A stretch of 64,000 nucleotides of DNA from Enoplolaimus lenunculus. Lineage: Eukaryota > Nematoda > Enoplea > Enoplida > Thoracostomopsidae. Where the stretch lies: assembly GCA_030248215.1 (NCBI GenBank), contig JASANG010002057.1, positions 110,399 through 174,398 of the forward strand, read 5' to 3'. This document shows, piece by piece, positions 15,101 through 25,019 of the stretch. The first letter of the stretch is position 1; the number at the start of each line of letters is the position of its first letter. The translations under genes and the position numbers were made by a program. Below the pieces are notes generated by a model that was not told the DNA's origin, did no database searches, and saw only the letters and a program-made list of their open reading frames with translations.

Positions 15101-18100
15101 CCTGGACTAAGCAAAAACAATATTCGATACAAGACCCAAGAACACAATGGTTTCAAAAAGACAACTCCTCAAAAACAAAATAAATGAATAAGCGAAAAGT
15201 TGCCGTTAACACTGGCTCGGTTTCGGAAACCCTACGTACTAAAGCAAGTAAATATTTAATTATTTTTTCACTTTTAAAAGCATAAATAAGTTTAAGTAAA
15301 TACTTAAGTCGTTGACTAAATTTGATATATTACAAATTAACCGCCCAGGCATACTGACTTTGGTCTAATTGAAAGTATAGCCTCATGAAGCCTCTTTAAT
15401 ATAGATCAAAGCTATTACTTCTTTATTATGGCAATGGCTCACATTTTGCATTTGTTTGTTTTTCCTCGAAAATTTAAGTTTTTAGTTAAGTCGACGACTT
15501 ATGTAATTACTTAAGTATAGCTTAGCTTATATAAATACTTCAGTAAGATTTCTGAAACTCAGCTAATGACTATTTTTAACTATTTATAAGAAAATCTGTT
15601 CAAACATAACATAGTACGGTGGATCAACCAATATATGACACGGGTTATAGACGGGTATGCGGATACAGGGATGTCTGGGGTGTGTCAGTCGACACCTCGA
15701 CGACCCTAAAAATAGGGGTACCTCTGGACACCCCAATAAACATATCGCAACTATAGATTTGCGTTGTAATTTAAAACATTCAACGCATAACAATTGCACT
15801 GTCTTCCCCGCTCGCTTTGTTCGCGAGGTTTTTAATTACACTGCCTAACGGTTAACTCTTGGTAGGCTACCAAAGATAAGATTCCGAATGTGATTTGATG
15901 TCACGTTCGCTTTGACGTTTGGCTGCTAACCTGTTTCACACCCCGTGAAAAAAATCGATCCCACGCCTCTGGTGCCTGATTTATTGATATAAATGTGAAC
16001 ATTTTTCGAGCCTATCGGTTGTAGTATTCATGTTGCGGTTATTTTAAGCGTACAATAGCACGTTTCGAATTAGGCTTATGTTTAGGGTTACCAAACAGTT
16101 CACAAAATAGAATTCTAAAACATTACTTCAAAATTGAAACTACCTACTTGACAGTTGGCCAACGCACGACGACTTCCAGACACAACAGCGGCGTAAACTT
16201 CAAGCTCAATCCTGTCATCGTTGAAAAACGTGTCATAGGTCAGATGTTGTTTGGAGTTGATTTCAACAGAAACACTGATTTCACCAGTCGAAGGATTGAT
16301 TTCAAATGGATACACTGGACGCTCTAGTCCGTTAACTTTTGCTGTAACAATGTGAAATTCAACGGATAATCCGTTAAATTCAGACGTTAATTGAACGGAA
16401 CCTAAGTTCATCCGTGACGAACGCCGGCTTGAAAAAGGATTGAAATCAGCAACAAAACGATAATAACGTTTCGCAAACGTGAATCCTGTAAGCGTCGGAA
16501 CGGTTGAATCGATGATTAGAACGGTGTAAATAAACTCAGTAGCCAATAAAATTGCACGCCGATCGATGACGTCGTTATTGACCAATGAAAATCGATCTGT
16601 TTCTGGCATTGACACGGCATTGTCCAATGCCCGTAGCCGGAGCCGGTAAACAGGTGGTAACCGAGTAGGTAGCGGCCGTGCGAGGTATAGAGTTCCACGA
16701 GAGTCCAGATCGAAGTAAGTGTCTCTATTAGGTTGGCCGAAAGATGTTACTTTGTCCGAAGGTGCATCTATTTCGAAACGAATCGAGCTATTTGCCCCGT
16801 AATCGAGGTCAAATGCTGAAAGCGCCGAGACTTTCGTACCAACTGGATCTGAAAGCGATAGCAGCCCTGCTGGTGCTGCAACAATTAGCGGAGAGTTGTC
16901 GTTGGTATCTCTAACAGTTATTCGAACAAAATCTTCCACGTAGCGAGTTGGAGTGTTTGTGAAGCTACCAGAATTAGAGCTTTTTGTACGGTTTGACCAG
17001 TCGTTTATAACTCTAACCAAAATAGTAATCTCTGGAGTTGTCTCGCGATCAATAGGAAATCGTGTAACTACAATTCCGCTGGTTTCTCCAATATCAAACG
17101 CTGCTGTAGGAATTTGTTCCACAATAGTGAATTTAGTCGCTCGGTATAGCTGCGAATTATTATCCGTTGGCTGAATGATCATTACTATAGTGCCAGGAGG
17201 CGCATTCTCGTCCACGCTGCCAACCAATGAGCTTTTTTCAATCATTGGAAGGTTGTCGTCCTCGTTAACCACTTGGATTTCTAAATTTCGCAATGCTGAA
17301 AGTCGAGGGCTTCCATGATCGGATACAGAAATAGTGAGAACAAATTTAGAAATTATTTCATAGTCCAGAGGACGCGTTAGAAAAAGTTCACCAGTTTTTG
17401 GGTTTAGATAGAATGTCGAGTCTAAATTGCCAGAAGTTAGCTCAAACCTTAACATAGCATTCTGCATTTCATCGTCATCATTAGCTTGAATTCGCCAAAG
17501 CATTGCACCAGTTGGTGTAGTTTCAGGAATGCTTAGCTGTGACGGAAAATTTATGAACTCTGGTTGGTTATCGTTAACGTCTGCAACGGCAATTAAACCC
17601 CGAGCTGTGCTATTCAATTTCACAGTTGCGTCCAAGTCATAAGCCGTAATTTGGAACGAAATGATTGGACAATTTTCGCGGTCCAAGTTTTTAGCCAATA
17701 AGATTTCACCAGAAACACTATCAATCTTAAATGTATTAGCTATGTCATCGAGTGACTGTTGTTTGCTTTGAAATAAATGCACACAGACTGTGTTCGCTAT
17801 TTGGTACCTTATTGCTCCAGCATCGCCTATATCTTTGTCGCTTGCGCCAACTTTGATCACAACTGATCCAATTTTAGCATCTTCAGATATTTCTTGAAAG
17901 TAGTTTTTGGCGTAAAATTGTGGCAAATTATCGTTTTCATCTTCGATTTCAATTTTTACTCGGCAAAACGCAGATAAGCGCCGCTCCAACAGTGTTGGAT
18001 TGTCTTTCACTTCAACCAGTAATTCAAATTTGTTGCGACCAGCGACTACTTCGGATTCTCGATCAAACGAACGCAACGTACGGATTCTGCCCGAAACTTT

Positions 18101-21100
18101 ATCGATTATAAAGCCATCCGAAGAAAAGTTCGAGCTGTTCGCTGATATTTCATATGTCAACTCTGCATTTTGGCCAAAATCACGATCGGTTGCAGAAACA
18201 ACACCTACGCTTGTAAGTGGTGGTAAATTTTCTCGAACCCGGAAGTAAAACAACGGCTTTTCACATTCAGGAGCATGATCGTTTGAGTCGACTACGGTCA
18301 CTTTTACTAAAGTTCGCTGAACGATTTGTGCAACCGGCGAGATGGGAGATATTTGCCGTGTAATCACCTCTGTTGAGTGCTCTTGAGCAGATTCGTAGTC
18401 CAAAGGATTGTTGATGTAAACGGAACCATTAGGAAATACTCCAACTACAGACTGGCCTGCGTCTACAAGCTCGAAGTTGAAGTTATCTTTGTCTGGAAAG
18501 GTACACAGATATGAAGACTGCAGTAAGTTTAACGAACGCAAGTCGTAATTGTTTTCGGCTACATTTACGTACAAGCGATTAGATGGCTTAAAGTTTTCGT
18601 GTGAGCAATAGCTTAAATTACCACCCAAAGGTTGATTCGGTGGCGAAAAGATGAGCTTAAACGTTACAGAATTCGACAATTTAGGCTGACCGGAATCGCT
18701 AACAACTACAGTTATCGTGTGCTCGCCAATGGTCAAATTATACCCAGGACGCTTCAAATAAAGCAATCCTTGCTTTTGATCAATTTCAATTGAATTTTTT
18801 AAGCTTCTCGATTGAAGCGAATAGGTAACCCGACCATTATCACCTTGATCGCTATCGTCTGCAACTGCGTTCAAAATTACATACCCGGTTGGCCAACCAG
18901 GGTTCACAGCGAACTCGCGTCCTGAAATTTGGTCAAAGCGCCGAAATTGTGGCACGTTATCATTAATATCATCCACCTCAACTTGAACTTGAACTAAAAC
19001 CGAACCAGCTCTGCCTATAACTGCTACGGTTAAGTTGTACCGCGGCACAGCCTCGCGGTCAACAGCTTTCAGCGTGCGAATTTCACCAGAATAAGGGCCA
19101 ACATGAAACTGACCAGTTGAATCGCCTGAGGTCAAATAATAAATTACTTGACTTGTTGCGTCCGCATCGCGACAACTTATTGTTCCAACAACTCGTCCAA
19201 GTTTTGGGGATTCTTCAATTTTTAAGTGAACCAAAGCGCCCGAGCTATTTGTAAACTGGCCATCCCTACCAAAGCCAACAGAGCGACTTTCAGCTAAGCG
19301 GTCACATCTGGGCAAACTGGCTACACTGTCAATGAACATCAAATGAACTGTAGCATTATTGCTAGCGGTGACATAGCTATTAGAAGTTTGACGTTCAGTT
19401 GGATTTAACTGAACTCCGATTACAATATCAACTTTGTCTCGACCAAACGGAATTCGTTTTAGATTTAACACCCCTGTGTTAGGATTGAGTGAAAATGAAT
19501 TGATAGGAGCCTGTAAAATTATGAACGACATCTTATACGGGTTGGAGTTCGGTAATGAGTTGCTCGCAGTTGCAGATTGAATCGTTGTTATGTAAGCACC
19601 TGGCGGCGAACTACGAAGCATTGTTATCCAGTATTCTTTTGGATACAGTGAAAGCGGTTGCTGATGGACAATATCGGTTTCTGTCATTTTGAGTTTGATC
19701 ACGCACGTCCCAGTGACTGAATTGTTCGGATTCGTGATTTCGCGAAGAAAGACTGTGATTAAAACGATATCTTTCTTGTCGGCAGTGAAAATTGGTCGAA
19801 AAGAAGGCAGCCGTCTCTTGAGCAAAAGGTGACCACTCGTTGTGTCTAGAGCGAAATACTTGGTCAGATTAAGAGTCCCGCTGACCGGTGCTAGTTCAAA
19901 GACTGTTATGCTGGATCCGTGTTCGTCTCCGTAGTACCTGTTCCGTTGAAAATGATACACCAACTGACCAATAGCAAGCGAGTAAGGAATTTCAAGCAAC
20001 GGAGCTTCGCGTTCACTTCCAGGTGCATTTGAACACGTTGGTTTTGCTAAAGTTGCCATCAGATCATTAATTAAAATTTGAACGCCCACAGTTGCCAACT
20101 GCCCCCTTGATTCGACCGAGCTGTGTCTTGCTTCTATAACGAGGTTATAAACTTGATCAGTGGTGAACCTCAAAGAGCTTCTGATTACCGTGATCATACC
20201 AGAATTAGGGTTGATACCAAAAAAGGCCGTGGCGTTACCTATGTTTCTGATGGAGTACCTTATTCCAGAAACTTGATTTTGAGAATAACCAGCGCTGCTA
20301 GAAGCAACGCCAACTTTGCCAACAAACGCACCTTTAACTGAAGAAGCTGAAATATTAAACTTGTAAGCTTCGCGTTCAAATTTTAATTTAAGCGAAATCT
20401 TTGAGCTCGTTAGAACAGTTAGAAGTTTCCGCGTGACTCGAGGAGGATTTCCATGATCTTTCGCTTCAACGACCAATTGAAACCTGCCTAAATGCTTTGA
20501 ATTTGAATTCAAATCGCGTATCGATGTATTAAGCCGTATTATGCTAACCAGCGGATTTGAATCGAGTCGAAAATAACCCAGCTCGTTGCCTTTAATAATT
20601 TCAAGCGATATTTCACCGTTGCGTCCAAAATCTTTATCAGACGTTGAAACTACTGCTACTACTGTCCCAGGTGGAGCGCTGCTATCAAGATTGACCGTCG
20701 TCTCTGGTCGGTGGCTGGTGTCCATTGGTTGATTAAATCGAAATTGGATTTCGGGGGCGTGGTCATTCACATCGACTAGTTGTATTCGAATATATGTACG
20801 AGAACGCAATTGTGGAACACCGGCGTCAGATGCTTCAACGGTCAGTAGGCAAACTTGATGACATGGTTGATCACGAAGTGTCGATTTTGACGTTTGGCAC
20901 AATCGATCAAATGGACACGAAAGTGAATCTTTAACAACCAAAACTCAATGAAAACAATTCAACTAAAGCGGCTGGGATTTTGGAAAGGTGGAAAATCTCG
21001 TCTTATACAAATTTCAAAGGGCTGGTTTCTTGTGTTTTCAAATGAAAAAATGCCTAAAACTATTGGACAAAAATCGCCAGAGGGGCTTGACCTCTGAAAC

Positions 21101-22981
21101 CCCCTGGCAACAGCCTTGAACTAAAACTCAAGCACAACTTGGTTAATCTTTTTCAATCAAACAGAGACAATTAGAAGCAGTTGAAACGTTTCTGACCATT
21201 TTTCTGCAAAGTTTTATAAATCTGTTGGCTAATGACGGTGTGCATTTAGCGCTACTTGTGCAAACCACTTGCTCTGAAGCTTAGACCTACGTTTATTAAC
21301 ACAATTAAGCTACAGTGACATCCCTAAATGCACCGAAGTACCTATGAATTCCAGCGAAGTTTTTTCTCCTAATTGGCTTATGACCTACCTGTCGTAGTCG
21401 TAAGCCATCCATTCTTTCTGTCAATAGCAAACATTGCAGCAACTTGCTGTTCATCATAAACTCTTTGCGATATTACATAGCTAACTTCACCGTTTTCGCC
21501 TAAATCCGGATCGTTTGCGAGCACTTGAAACACTCTTGTTCCTTCAGTTGCGTTTTCATTGACCTGTGCGACATATCCTGTTCCGGTAGCATCGTTAAAC
21601 CCTACAAACTGAGGCGGATTATCGTTCGAATCCAAAACGTTCACATAGACTAGATAGTATCCAGTAAGCGGCTGTGGAAGTCCGCCATCTCGGGCGGATA
21701 TATTTAGCACAAACGTGTCCACTGTTTCTCTATCGAGCGGTTTCCGCAACTCAAGATATAAAGCTTTCGGTGACTCATGCTTAGCGCCATGCGAAGGCAG
21801 GAATTCCGTGATTTTGCTGGTATCTTCTTGTGCTGTCGCCAACCGAAAATATCCGTCCGCATTTCCGGCGACAATTTTGTATTCCTCTATACGTCCATTG
21901 CTACCGATATCCGGATCTGTGGCAGCCCATAAAACAGCTCGATATCCGACCCCGGAACCTTCTACTATACTCAAATTTTGTGTCGGAAACGGGAACTTAG
22001 GTTCATTATCGTTAATATCTTCGACAATAATTTGAGCAATCAGTATGTAAGACGGATTTTCGGCTAAAATCACAAGCTCTAAAACGGTTTTTTGAGCATT
22101 TTGTGTGTTGGTTGATAATGACTGAAGATGAGAGCGTTGCGTAAGAGATGGATCTTCCCGGTCTATAGCTAAAAATGTTCGGATATCACCGGTTTGAGCG
22201 TCGAATGTAAAATGTTGATTGGGTTCATTCAGCCGGTATTTAACGCCCGGTTTCTTTGATATGCGACCGACCAGCGTACCTGGAGGAACACCTGAAACAA
22301 ATTATTACATTTTCGTACTCTTTTCCACCATTTTCGAAATTTTCATATTTTGACATTAAAGTTTTTTGCTGGTTATCCCAATTAAACAAAACTCTCCTAA
22401 CTAAACTAAACTCTCTCCACCAAATTGCCTTCATTCATCCTTTATTCTCCTCTAGAATTCTTCCGCCTCCAATCACCGTCAAAACCGTGCGCCACAAACT
22501 TGGGCTTCCGGTTAGGCTTAGGATTTGAGGGATAGGCTCATGCTTTAGACAAGATCTACGACGGTACTTTTGATGATTCTGAGCTAGTAACTGGCTAACT
22601 TGAGGATAAGCTCCCTGTCAATATAATTATAGACAGAAAAGAATACAAACAGGCATAGGTAACATTGGCTTAAGCTTCGTTGAAGGCTCAAGCTTATGAA
22701 TAAGCGCAGGCTTGCAACTAAACCTAAATGAGCGGTTCTGGTAATTCTAAGTTTGTAACTGGTTACATTTAGGTTAGTCAGCCTACCAATTTATACCGCA
22801 TATCATATAAACAAAGAAACAAAAACGAACCTTCATTTACGCTAAATGTTAGCCGTTCTTCAAGCGCACTGATTTCTGCTCGACCTATGGACCATAATAA
22901 TGTTGCAAACACGAAAATGCGGATTGTCCCATAATTGATCTGACGGCAGCACAGTCTTCGCCACGTTTCTTTTCTGTACAT
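1..22981 (-). CDS. Giant cadherin, Dachsous-like; N-terminal part, spliced, runs off left edge
   Basis: Cell-surface adhesion protein with a chain of extracellular cadherin repeats. I joined nine exons, all with GT-AG ends and matching phases: 22981-22831, 22291-21389, 20928-16148, 7585-7328, 5743-5621, 4573-4412, 3890-3701, 2116-992 and 303-120. They encode about 2,625 residues. A signal peptide is followed by about 22 cadherin repeats, marked by linkers such as DINDNEP, DSNDNPP, DVNDHAP, DENDNLP and DTNDNAP. No EGF or laminin G domain, membrane segment or tail is seen; those would lie to the left. The first repeat begins LTFSVNEGVPPGTLVG and the linker after repeat 3 reads DVNDHAPEIQF; both resemble Dachsous, which has 27 repeats. 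The cadherin family is certain. Dachsous (CDH-1 in C. elegans), which binds Fat and acts in planar polarity, is an inference; a Fat-like protein is the main alternative. Confidence 0.93.
120..303 (-). CDS. Cadherin exon 9, last exon seen
   Basis: It joins exon 8 as ATDSG-IPRLVGTATVFV and contains DTNDNAPRFSQPYYV and then ATDADDGYNGKI. The acceptor is CTTTAG and the donor AG before GTAACT, ending in phase 2. A further acceptor-like TTTTAG lies at 5-10 on this strand, so the next exon may begin at the first few bases of the window; that is only a guess. Confidence 0.93.
304..991. other. Cadherin intron 8, with a short TTAGGC-like stretch
   Basis: Intron sequence. About 398-430 holds a short run of degenerate TTAGG and TTAGGC words. 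Nothing else is recognised. Confidence 0.5.
992..2116 (-). CDS. Cadherin exon 8: four repeats
   Basis: An exon of 1,125 nt after a TTTTTCAG acceptor, ending ATTCAG before GTAAGC in phase 1. It contains the linkers DVNDNAPVF, DVNDHHPEF and DVNDNLPQF, with LDRE and LDYE motifs and repeat cores such as DADSGINGQ and DADPGFNGKLSY. All these repeats look able to bind calcium. The open frame continues another 84 codons into the intron, without cadherin features. Confidence 0.96.
2750..3058. mobile_element. MITE, CAAGAGTG family, copy 1 (diverged)
   Basis: About 310 bp starting CAAGAGTGCATGATA and ending TATCCACTCTTG, with an interior stretch GTTGACCACCCCTAAATAAG also seen in copy 2. It encodes no protein. 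It is more diverged than the neighbouring copy and lies in the same tandem array. Confidence 0.7.
3126..3461. mobile_element. MITE, CAAGAGTG family, copy 2, with ~105-bp inverted ends
   Basis: About 336 bp. The ends CAAGAGTGGATGATCACTCT and AGTGATCATCCACTTTTG are inverted, and the match continues about 105 bp inward, through GGGTACATTCTGTGTATTAA and the ACGCGTTGC block. GTTGAAC flanks it on both sides, a possible 7-bp target duplication, although the host array also contains that word. It has no coding capacity. Confidence 0.82.
3701..3890 (-). CDS. Cadherin exon 7
   Basis: The exon runs from an ATTTTAG acceptor to ACCG before GTACGT, ending in phase 1. It encodes IQAVDMGRPSRFSSAEILVF, the end of a repeat, and then VEVYENASVEQHLL, the start of the next. 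The linker between them (VDRFKTTIEEQ) lacks the DxND calcium motif. Confidence 0.9.
4081..4176. repeat. 48-bp tandem duplication
   Basis: Two almost identical copies of a 48-bp unit containing AATAGTCTATGGGTGTTGTC, starting at 4081 and 4129, in cadherin intron 6. The near identity suggests a recent duplication. Confidence 0.9.
4412..4573 (-). CDS. Cadherin exon 6
   Basis: A 54-codon exon after a GATTTCAG acceptor. It reads VGAVHAMDPDRGPNGTVRY and then FALNAKTGVLSLVGHFNDE, the core of one repeat. It ends at GAG before GTAAAG in phase 0. An open reading frame continues past this donor for 66 codons, but the joined product HFNDE-DTVKAIDIQAVDMG fits the cadherin consensus far better. Confidence 0.92.
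4871..5202. mobile_element. hAT-like MITE with 8-bp target duplication GTTTAACA
   Basis: GTTTAACA at 4863-4870 and 5203-5210 flanks a GC-rich segment with inverted ends CAGGGTTGAAACC and GGTTCCAACCCTG. Four bases (CACA) lie between the left duplication and the CAGGG end. An 8-bp duplication and CAGGG-type ends are typical of hAT transposons. There is no transposase. It lies in cadherin intron 5. Confidence 0.75.
5440..5616. repeat. GC-rich repeat with inverted ends
   Basis: GGGGGCTCCCCCCATACTCC near the left and AATGGGGGTATGGAGGG near the right form an imperfect inverted pair about 130 bp apart. It directly abuts cadherin exon 5. It is probably another non-autonomous element; its family is not recognised. 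Confidence 0.45.
5621..5743 (-). CDS. Cadherin exon 5
   Basis: A 41-codon exon, in phase 0 at both ends. It contains FIRVIIDDVNDHAPAFSTEQ, an unmistakable cadherin linker, and ends at AAA before a GTGAGC donor. It joins to exon 6 as NADAMK then GSFVGAVHAMDPD, which matches the start of a repeat. Confidence 0.92.
6672..7250. repeat. Foldback-like element built from 14-15-bp subrepeats
   Basis: At 6,672-6,870 many tandem variants of CCCAAACGACAATTG occur. At 7,141-7,250 the same words occur in reverse complement (GGGCAATTGTCGTTT). The two arms are about 270 bp apart and could fold on each other. This resembles foldback elements whose inverted ends are made of short repeats. It lies in cadherin intron 4, so both arms would be in the pre-mRNA. 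Confidence 0.75.
7328..7585 (-). CDS. Cadherin exon 4
   Basis: This 86-codon exon follows a TATTTTCAG acceptor and joins exon 3 in phase 0, giving ANCQ followed by VEISILNVDSLLPVKF, a natural end of one repeat and start of the next. It contains DSFYIEPDTGVIHVGKFLDRE, the usual sheet and LDRE motif of a cadherin repeat, and ends CAG before GTTAGC. The intron before it is 8.6 kb and splits the repeat boundary. Confidence 0.92.
10171..10362 (-). other. Coding-like island in intron 3 (unrecognised)
   Basis: An open stretch on the minus strand ending ...VNPEHMAGAS at a stop near 10,168. It has higher GC than its surroundings. Its first third overlaps the end of a MITE, so at most the later part could be coding. 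I do not recognise the protein. Confidence 0.2.
10338..10513 (-). mobile_element. MITE, GCCCGTAGCCAG family
   Basis: In minus orientation it runs from CGGACCGGTAGCCAAAGGGG to AGCATGGTGAGCTGGCTGCG. It shares the order of motifs with copies at 26.4, 30.2, 49.4 and 58.3 kb: a left end like GCCCGTAGCCAG, an interior AATATTCAACTTTGC block, then TTTTTAGCC and the inverted right end. It is about 170 bp and non-coding. Confidence 0.7.
12174..12316 (-). other. Exon-like segment in intron 3 (unrecognised)
   Basis: The minus strand encodes MRSIQSAWGSVKQEMLLWCY and then KVASDAIRRNMDKELLTARV, and stops at AG before GTATAG, a plausible donor. Composition and spelling look protein-coding. The LLWC motif recalls calponin-homology domains, but the residues that should follow are absent, so I do not assign it. 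Confidence 0.3.
13100..13495 (-). other. Coding-like island in intron 3, cysteine-containing (unrecognised)
   Basis: A GC-richer open frame of about 130 codons. It includes NDCPLSTRRSKLNITDTRHS, TRLLCVDLPLTRAQNVLYD and ATFINLLAPSANNSCLRD. The four cysteines and NxT/NxS sites would suit an extracellular protein. A possible acceptor is GGACCAG near 13,480 and a possible donor is GGCAAG before GTCATC. It contains no cadherin motif and does not fit between exons 3 and 4, which join perfectly without it. Confidence 0.35.
13640..13896 (-). other. Coding-like island in intron 3, two frames open (unrecognised)
   Basis: One frame reads SRDDWQPDSCLVCPPFGD and ends WCYGIM before a stop. A second frame just upstream reads ELWSQDLFVATGSFIKFSFI. 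The switch of the better-looking frame suggests either a decayed gene or chance. It sits 140 bp upstream of the island at 13.1-13.5 kb on the same strand, so the two may belong together. Confidence 0.25.
16148..20928 (-). CDS. Cadherin exon 3: about 13 repeats in one 4.8-kb exon
   Basis: A single open exon of 4,781 nt (residues about 352-1945). It starts two bases into a codon after an unusual AAAG acceptor and ends in phase 0 at CAA before GTAGGT. Canonical linkers are DVNDHAPEI, DINDNVPQF, DSNDHAPEC, DENDNLPQF, DVNDNQPEF and DTNDNSPLI, with the weaker NEDDNLPMI. Several other repeat junctions have lost the DxND calcium motif, for example those near LMATLAKPTC, IDSVASLPRC and IDSTVPTLTG. Extra cysteines cluster at those junctions. 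Long uninterrupted exons are common in giant cadherin genes. Confidence 0.96.
21389..22291 (-). CDS. Cadherin exon 2: repeats 1-3 (part)
   Basis: Residues about 51-351. It begins after a TTGTTTCAG acceptor and ends in phase 1 at a GTAGGT donor. It holds the end of the first repeat (DINDNEPKF), the whole second repeat with LDRE and DPDIG motifs ending DSNDNPPQF, and the start of the third (NDPDLGENGEVSY). These are the calcium-binding signatures of classical cadherin repeats. Confidence 0.93.
22503..22725. repeat. Degenerate TTAGGC telomere-like repeats (cadherin intron 1)
   Basis: Words such as GTTAGGCTTAGGATTTGAGG and ATTGGCTTAAGCTTCG recur within about 220 bp. TTAGGC is the telomere repeat of most nematodes. 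This is one of more than ten such patches in the window. Confidence 0.55.
22831..22981 (-). CDS. Cadherin exon 1: start codon and signal peptide
   Basis: The first coding exon starts at the ATG at 22981-22979 and reads MYRKETWRRLCC..., a basic stretch followed by the hydrophobic core IRIFVFATLLW. It fits a signal peptide, probably cleaved near the SIGRAE segment. The exon ends at GAAG before a GTTCGT donor, in phase 1, so that VNEG continues as VPPGTLVG in exon 2. A longer in-frame reading exists upstream, but it runs through a strong splice acceptor at 23012, so I prefer this ATG. Confidence 0.85.
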
Positions 22982-23011
22982 TCTGGTCAATGTCTGCACC
23001 CAACACTTTCC

Positions 23012-23024
23012 CTGAAACAGTAAA
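23012..23024 (-). promoter_or_regulatory. 3' splice acceptor 30 nt upstream of the cadherin start codon
   Basis: The minus strand reads TTTACTGTTTCAG ending at 23012, a strong acceptor just before the signal-peptide exon. It could receive a 5' UTR exon or a trans-spliced leader, both usual in nematodes. The sequence alone does not separate these. Confidence 0.55.
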
Positions 23025-23204
23025 AAATCATGTTTCATAAAACCGTGTGCTATCCACTTATCTGAATTGACCGATTGGCTCCTTGAATGGTTTTCAATTT
23101 TTCATTAATTAATACAAGTCCTAAAAGCCGTTGTTACAAATTATAAGCGCTATATTTGCACAGTTATTTTGGCCAACGTTAATTAAAAGCGCTTAATTGT
23201 AGTA

Positions 23205-23295
23205 TTATTCCTAAGCCTACGTCTAAGCCTCTGCGTAGAATAAGCCTGTAACTAAGCCGAGAACTAAACCATAGCCTAATCCTAAGCAAAATATC
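23205..23295. repeat. Degenerate TTAGGC telomere-like repeats
   Basis: About 90 bp with repeated CCTAAGCCT-type words (the complement of AGGCTTAGG), such as CTAAGCCTACGTCTAAGCC, just upstream of the cadherin gene. Confidence 0.65.
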
Positions 23296-24987
23296 AGTAT
23301 AAAGTTTAAGCTTTCGATATTTTGATAACGTGGTCATATTGAAAGGGTCATCATGGTGTCCAATGGGATCAAGCTGAAATTTGCTTGTAGGAATGAAATG
23401 GGTATGAGCACACATCTGTTCAACACCAACCTAACTTCGCGGACTAACAAAATTGCGGCTATAAGGGACACTCCGAGTGTGTCGTAAACTGCCACAAAAT
23501 AACCACGAAGAATTAGTGGTGTGCTACGCAAGTTGGTGAAATTTTATTTGAGCCATTCATGTTAGCACGGTCACTGCTAAGGAAGTCCGCTCGATGGCTA
23601 ATGGTCTCAGATCAAGTGCATAGTTGTTCATTTCTCAAGAAGATTGCAAAAACTATCCGCTATTCCAAATGTCTTTTCAGGGATTGTGTTTTCTCCAATC
23701 GTTTGTAACAAATTTACCGCAAAAGCCATTGCAAGAAATGGCTTATGACGTTGTTAGCAGTTGCAGTTGGTATAACCTATACAATTTCCAGATTGGAAAG
23801 AAAAGTTTTGAAAAATGACCAAATTTACTTAAGTAGTATCAGGTAAATTACTTTTCGGTCATAAGGCATCAAGTTAAATTTCCCCCTTAGTTGAAGGGAA
23901 AAATGGACTTGAGCCAGCAAGCTCGGCATACAACAGTGGAGTGCCAAAAGCATTTTATGAATGACATCTAGGAAAGTTGCAGGTCGTAAAAGTCGGTTTA
24001 AAAACTTATACACGTTTCCAACACTTTTAGGAGATCTGAGCAAACCCAACCCACTCTGGCTACTGGCCCGTGCTAGTTAGTCAATTTATGGAAGAAGCCA
24101 AAGATTGTCTGTGTATCGTGGTACAAGTCAATTGTAGCATGACTTGTTGTCTTTCCGATATACAAACGTCGGGCTCCACACGCGACACATGGAGTTGCAG
24201 CAGCGTGCTTTCATATGTCAGAAGAACGCAAAACTGTGCTGCAACTATTACTTTTGACATAAAAATTGTGCAAAACTATCGTAAATTTTAGTTGACATAT
24301 AATACAATTTTGAACGCAATTTACTTACAAAAAGTAAATTGATTATTCACTAAACAAAAGCGAGAGACGAATCAAAATTATGAAATAAGAAAAATGTATT
24401 ATTTAGTCAGAAAATTACCTGCTTTCTGGCGATAAATTAAGAAGACATAGATAGATCTAAGCATTGATGGCAATCATTTCATCGTCGCAAATTTGTTGCA
24501 TGCAGATGGTACAAAAGTTACAGTAAAATATTACTTAATTGAGTGAGTAGTACTTTAATAATTATCATGGTTAATTGGTGGCACTCGATTGTTTGTAATT
24601 ACGTTGTTATCTAAAACTGAAATAAAAAATCATAGTAATCTACAATTTCTGTTTTAAGGCCGCTCCTATAAATGCGCGTTTCTTAGTCGAGTTATTCATT
24701 TCGTAATCAGAACCCAAACTTCAAAACAGCGACTATTTCTAGCAACGTCGACTGAATTCTGGCGAACAGAAATCTTTATAGAAAACTTTAGACTTATGTT
24801 AAAGTAAGGAAACCTAAGAAAATGCTTTAGTTAAGATTAAATTTGTACTTCGGTTGTTTCTGCAACGCAGCCAATATTTACAATTCTTAGACATGCTTGG
24901 TAAGTGTATTATTGAGATATATTAACATTCTAAAGTGTTTTTAGTTTATTCGTTGCAGAAATCGCATAAATATTAATCAGCATATAA

Positions 24988-25019
24988 ACGAGTTTCGCCT
25001 ATCATCAAACGAAACTCGT
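24988..25019. other. Perfect 10-bp hairpin followed by a T run
   Basis: ACGAGTTTCG and CGAAACTCGT form a perfect 10-bp stem with a 12-nt loop, followed by CATTTTTT on the plus strand. This could end a small RNA gene or be the trace of an inverted-repeat element. No gene is recognised beside it. Confidence 0.5.

Larger units (their letters stand above)
7586..16147. other. Cadherin intron 3 (8.6 kb): mostly unassigned AT-rich DNA
   Basis: Exons 3 and 4 join cleanly across this stretch, so it is an intron of the cadherin gene. It contains a GCCCGTAGCCAG-type MITE near 10.4 kb, GC-rich repeat fragments near 8.6-8.8 kb and 15.6-15.8 kb, a weak TTAGGC-like run near 9,930-10,000, and minus-strand coding-like islands at 10.2, 12.2, 13.3 and 13.7 kb, listed separately. 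I see nothing in the remainder. Confidence 0.7.
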
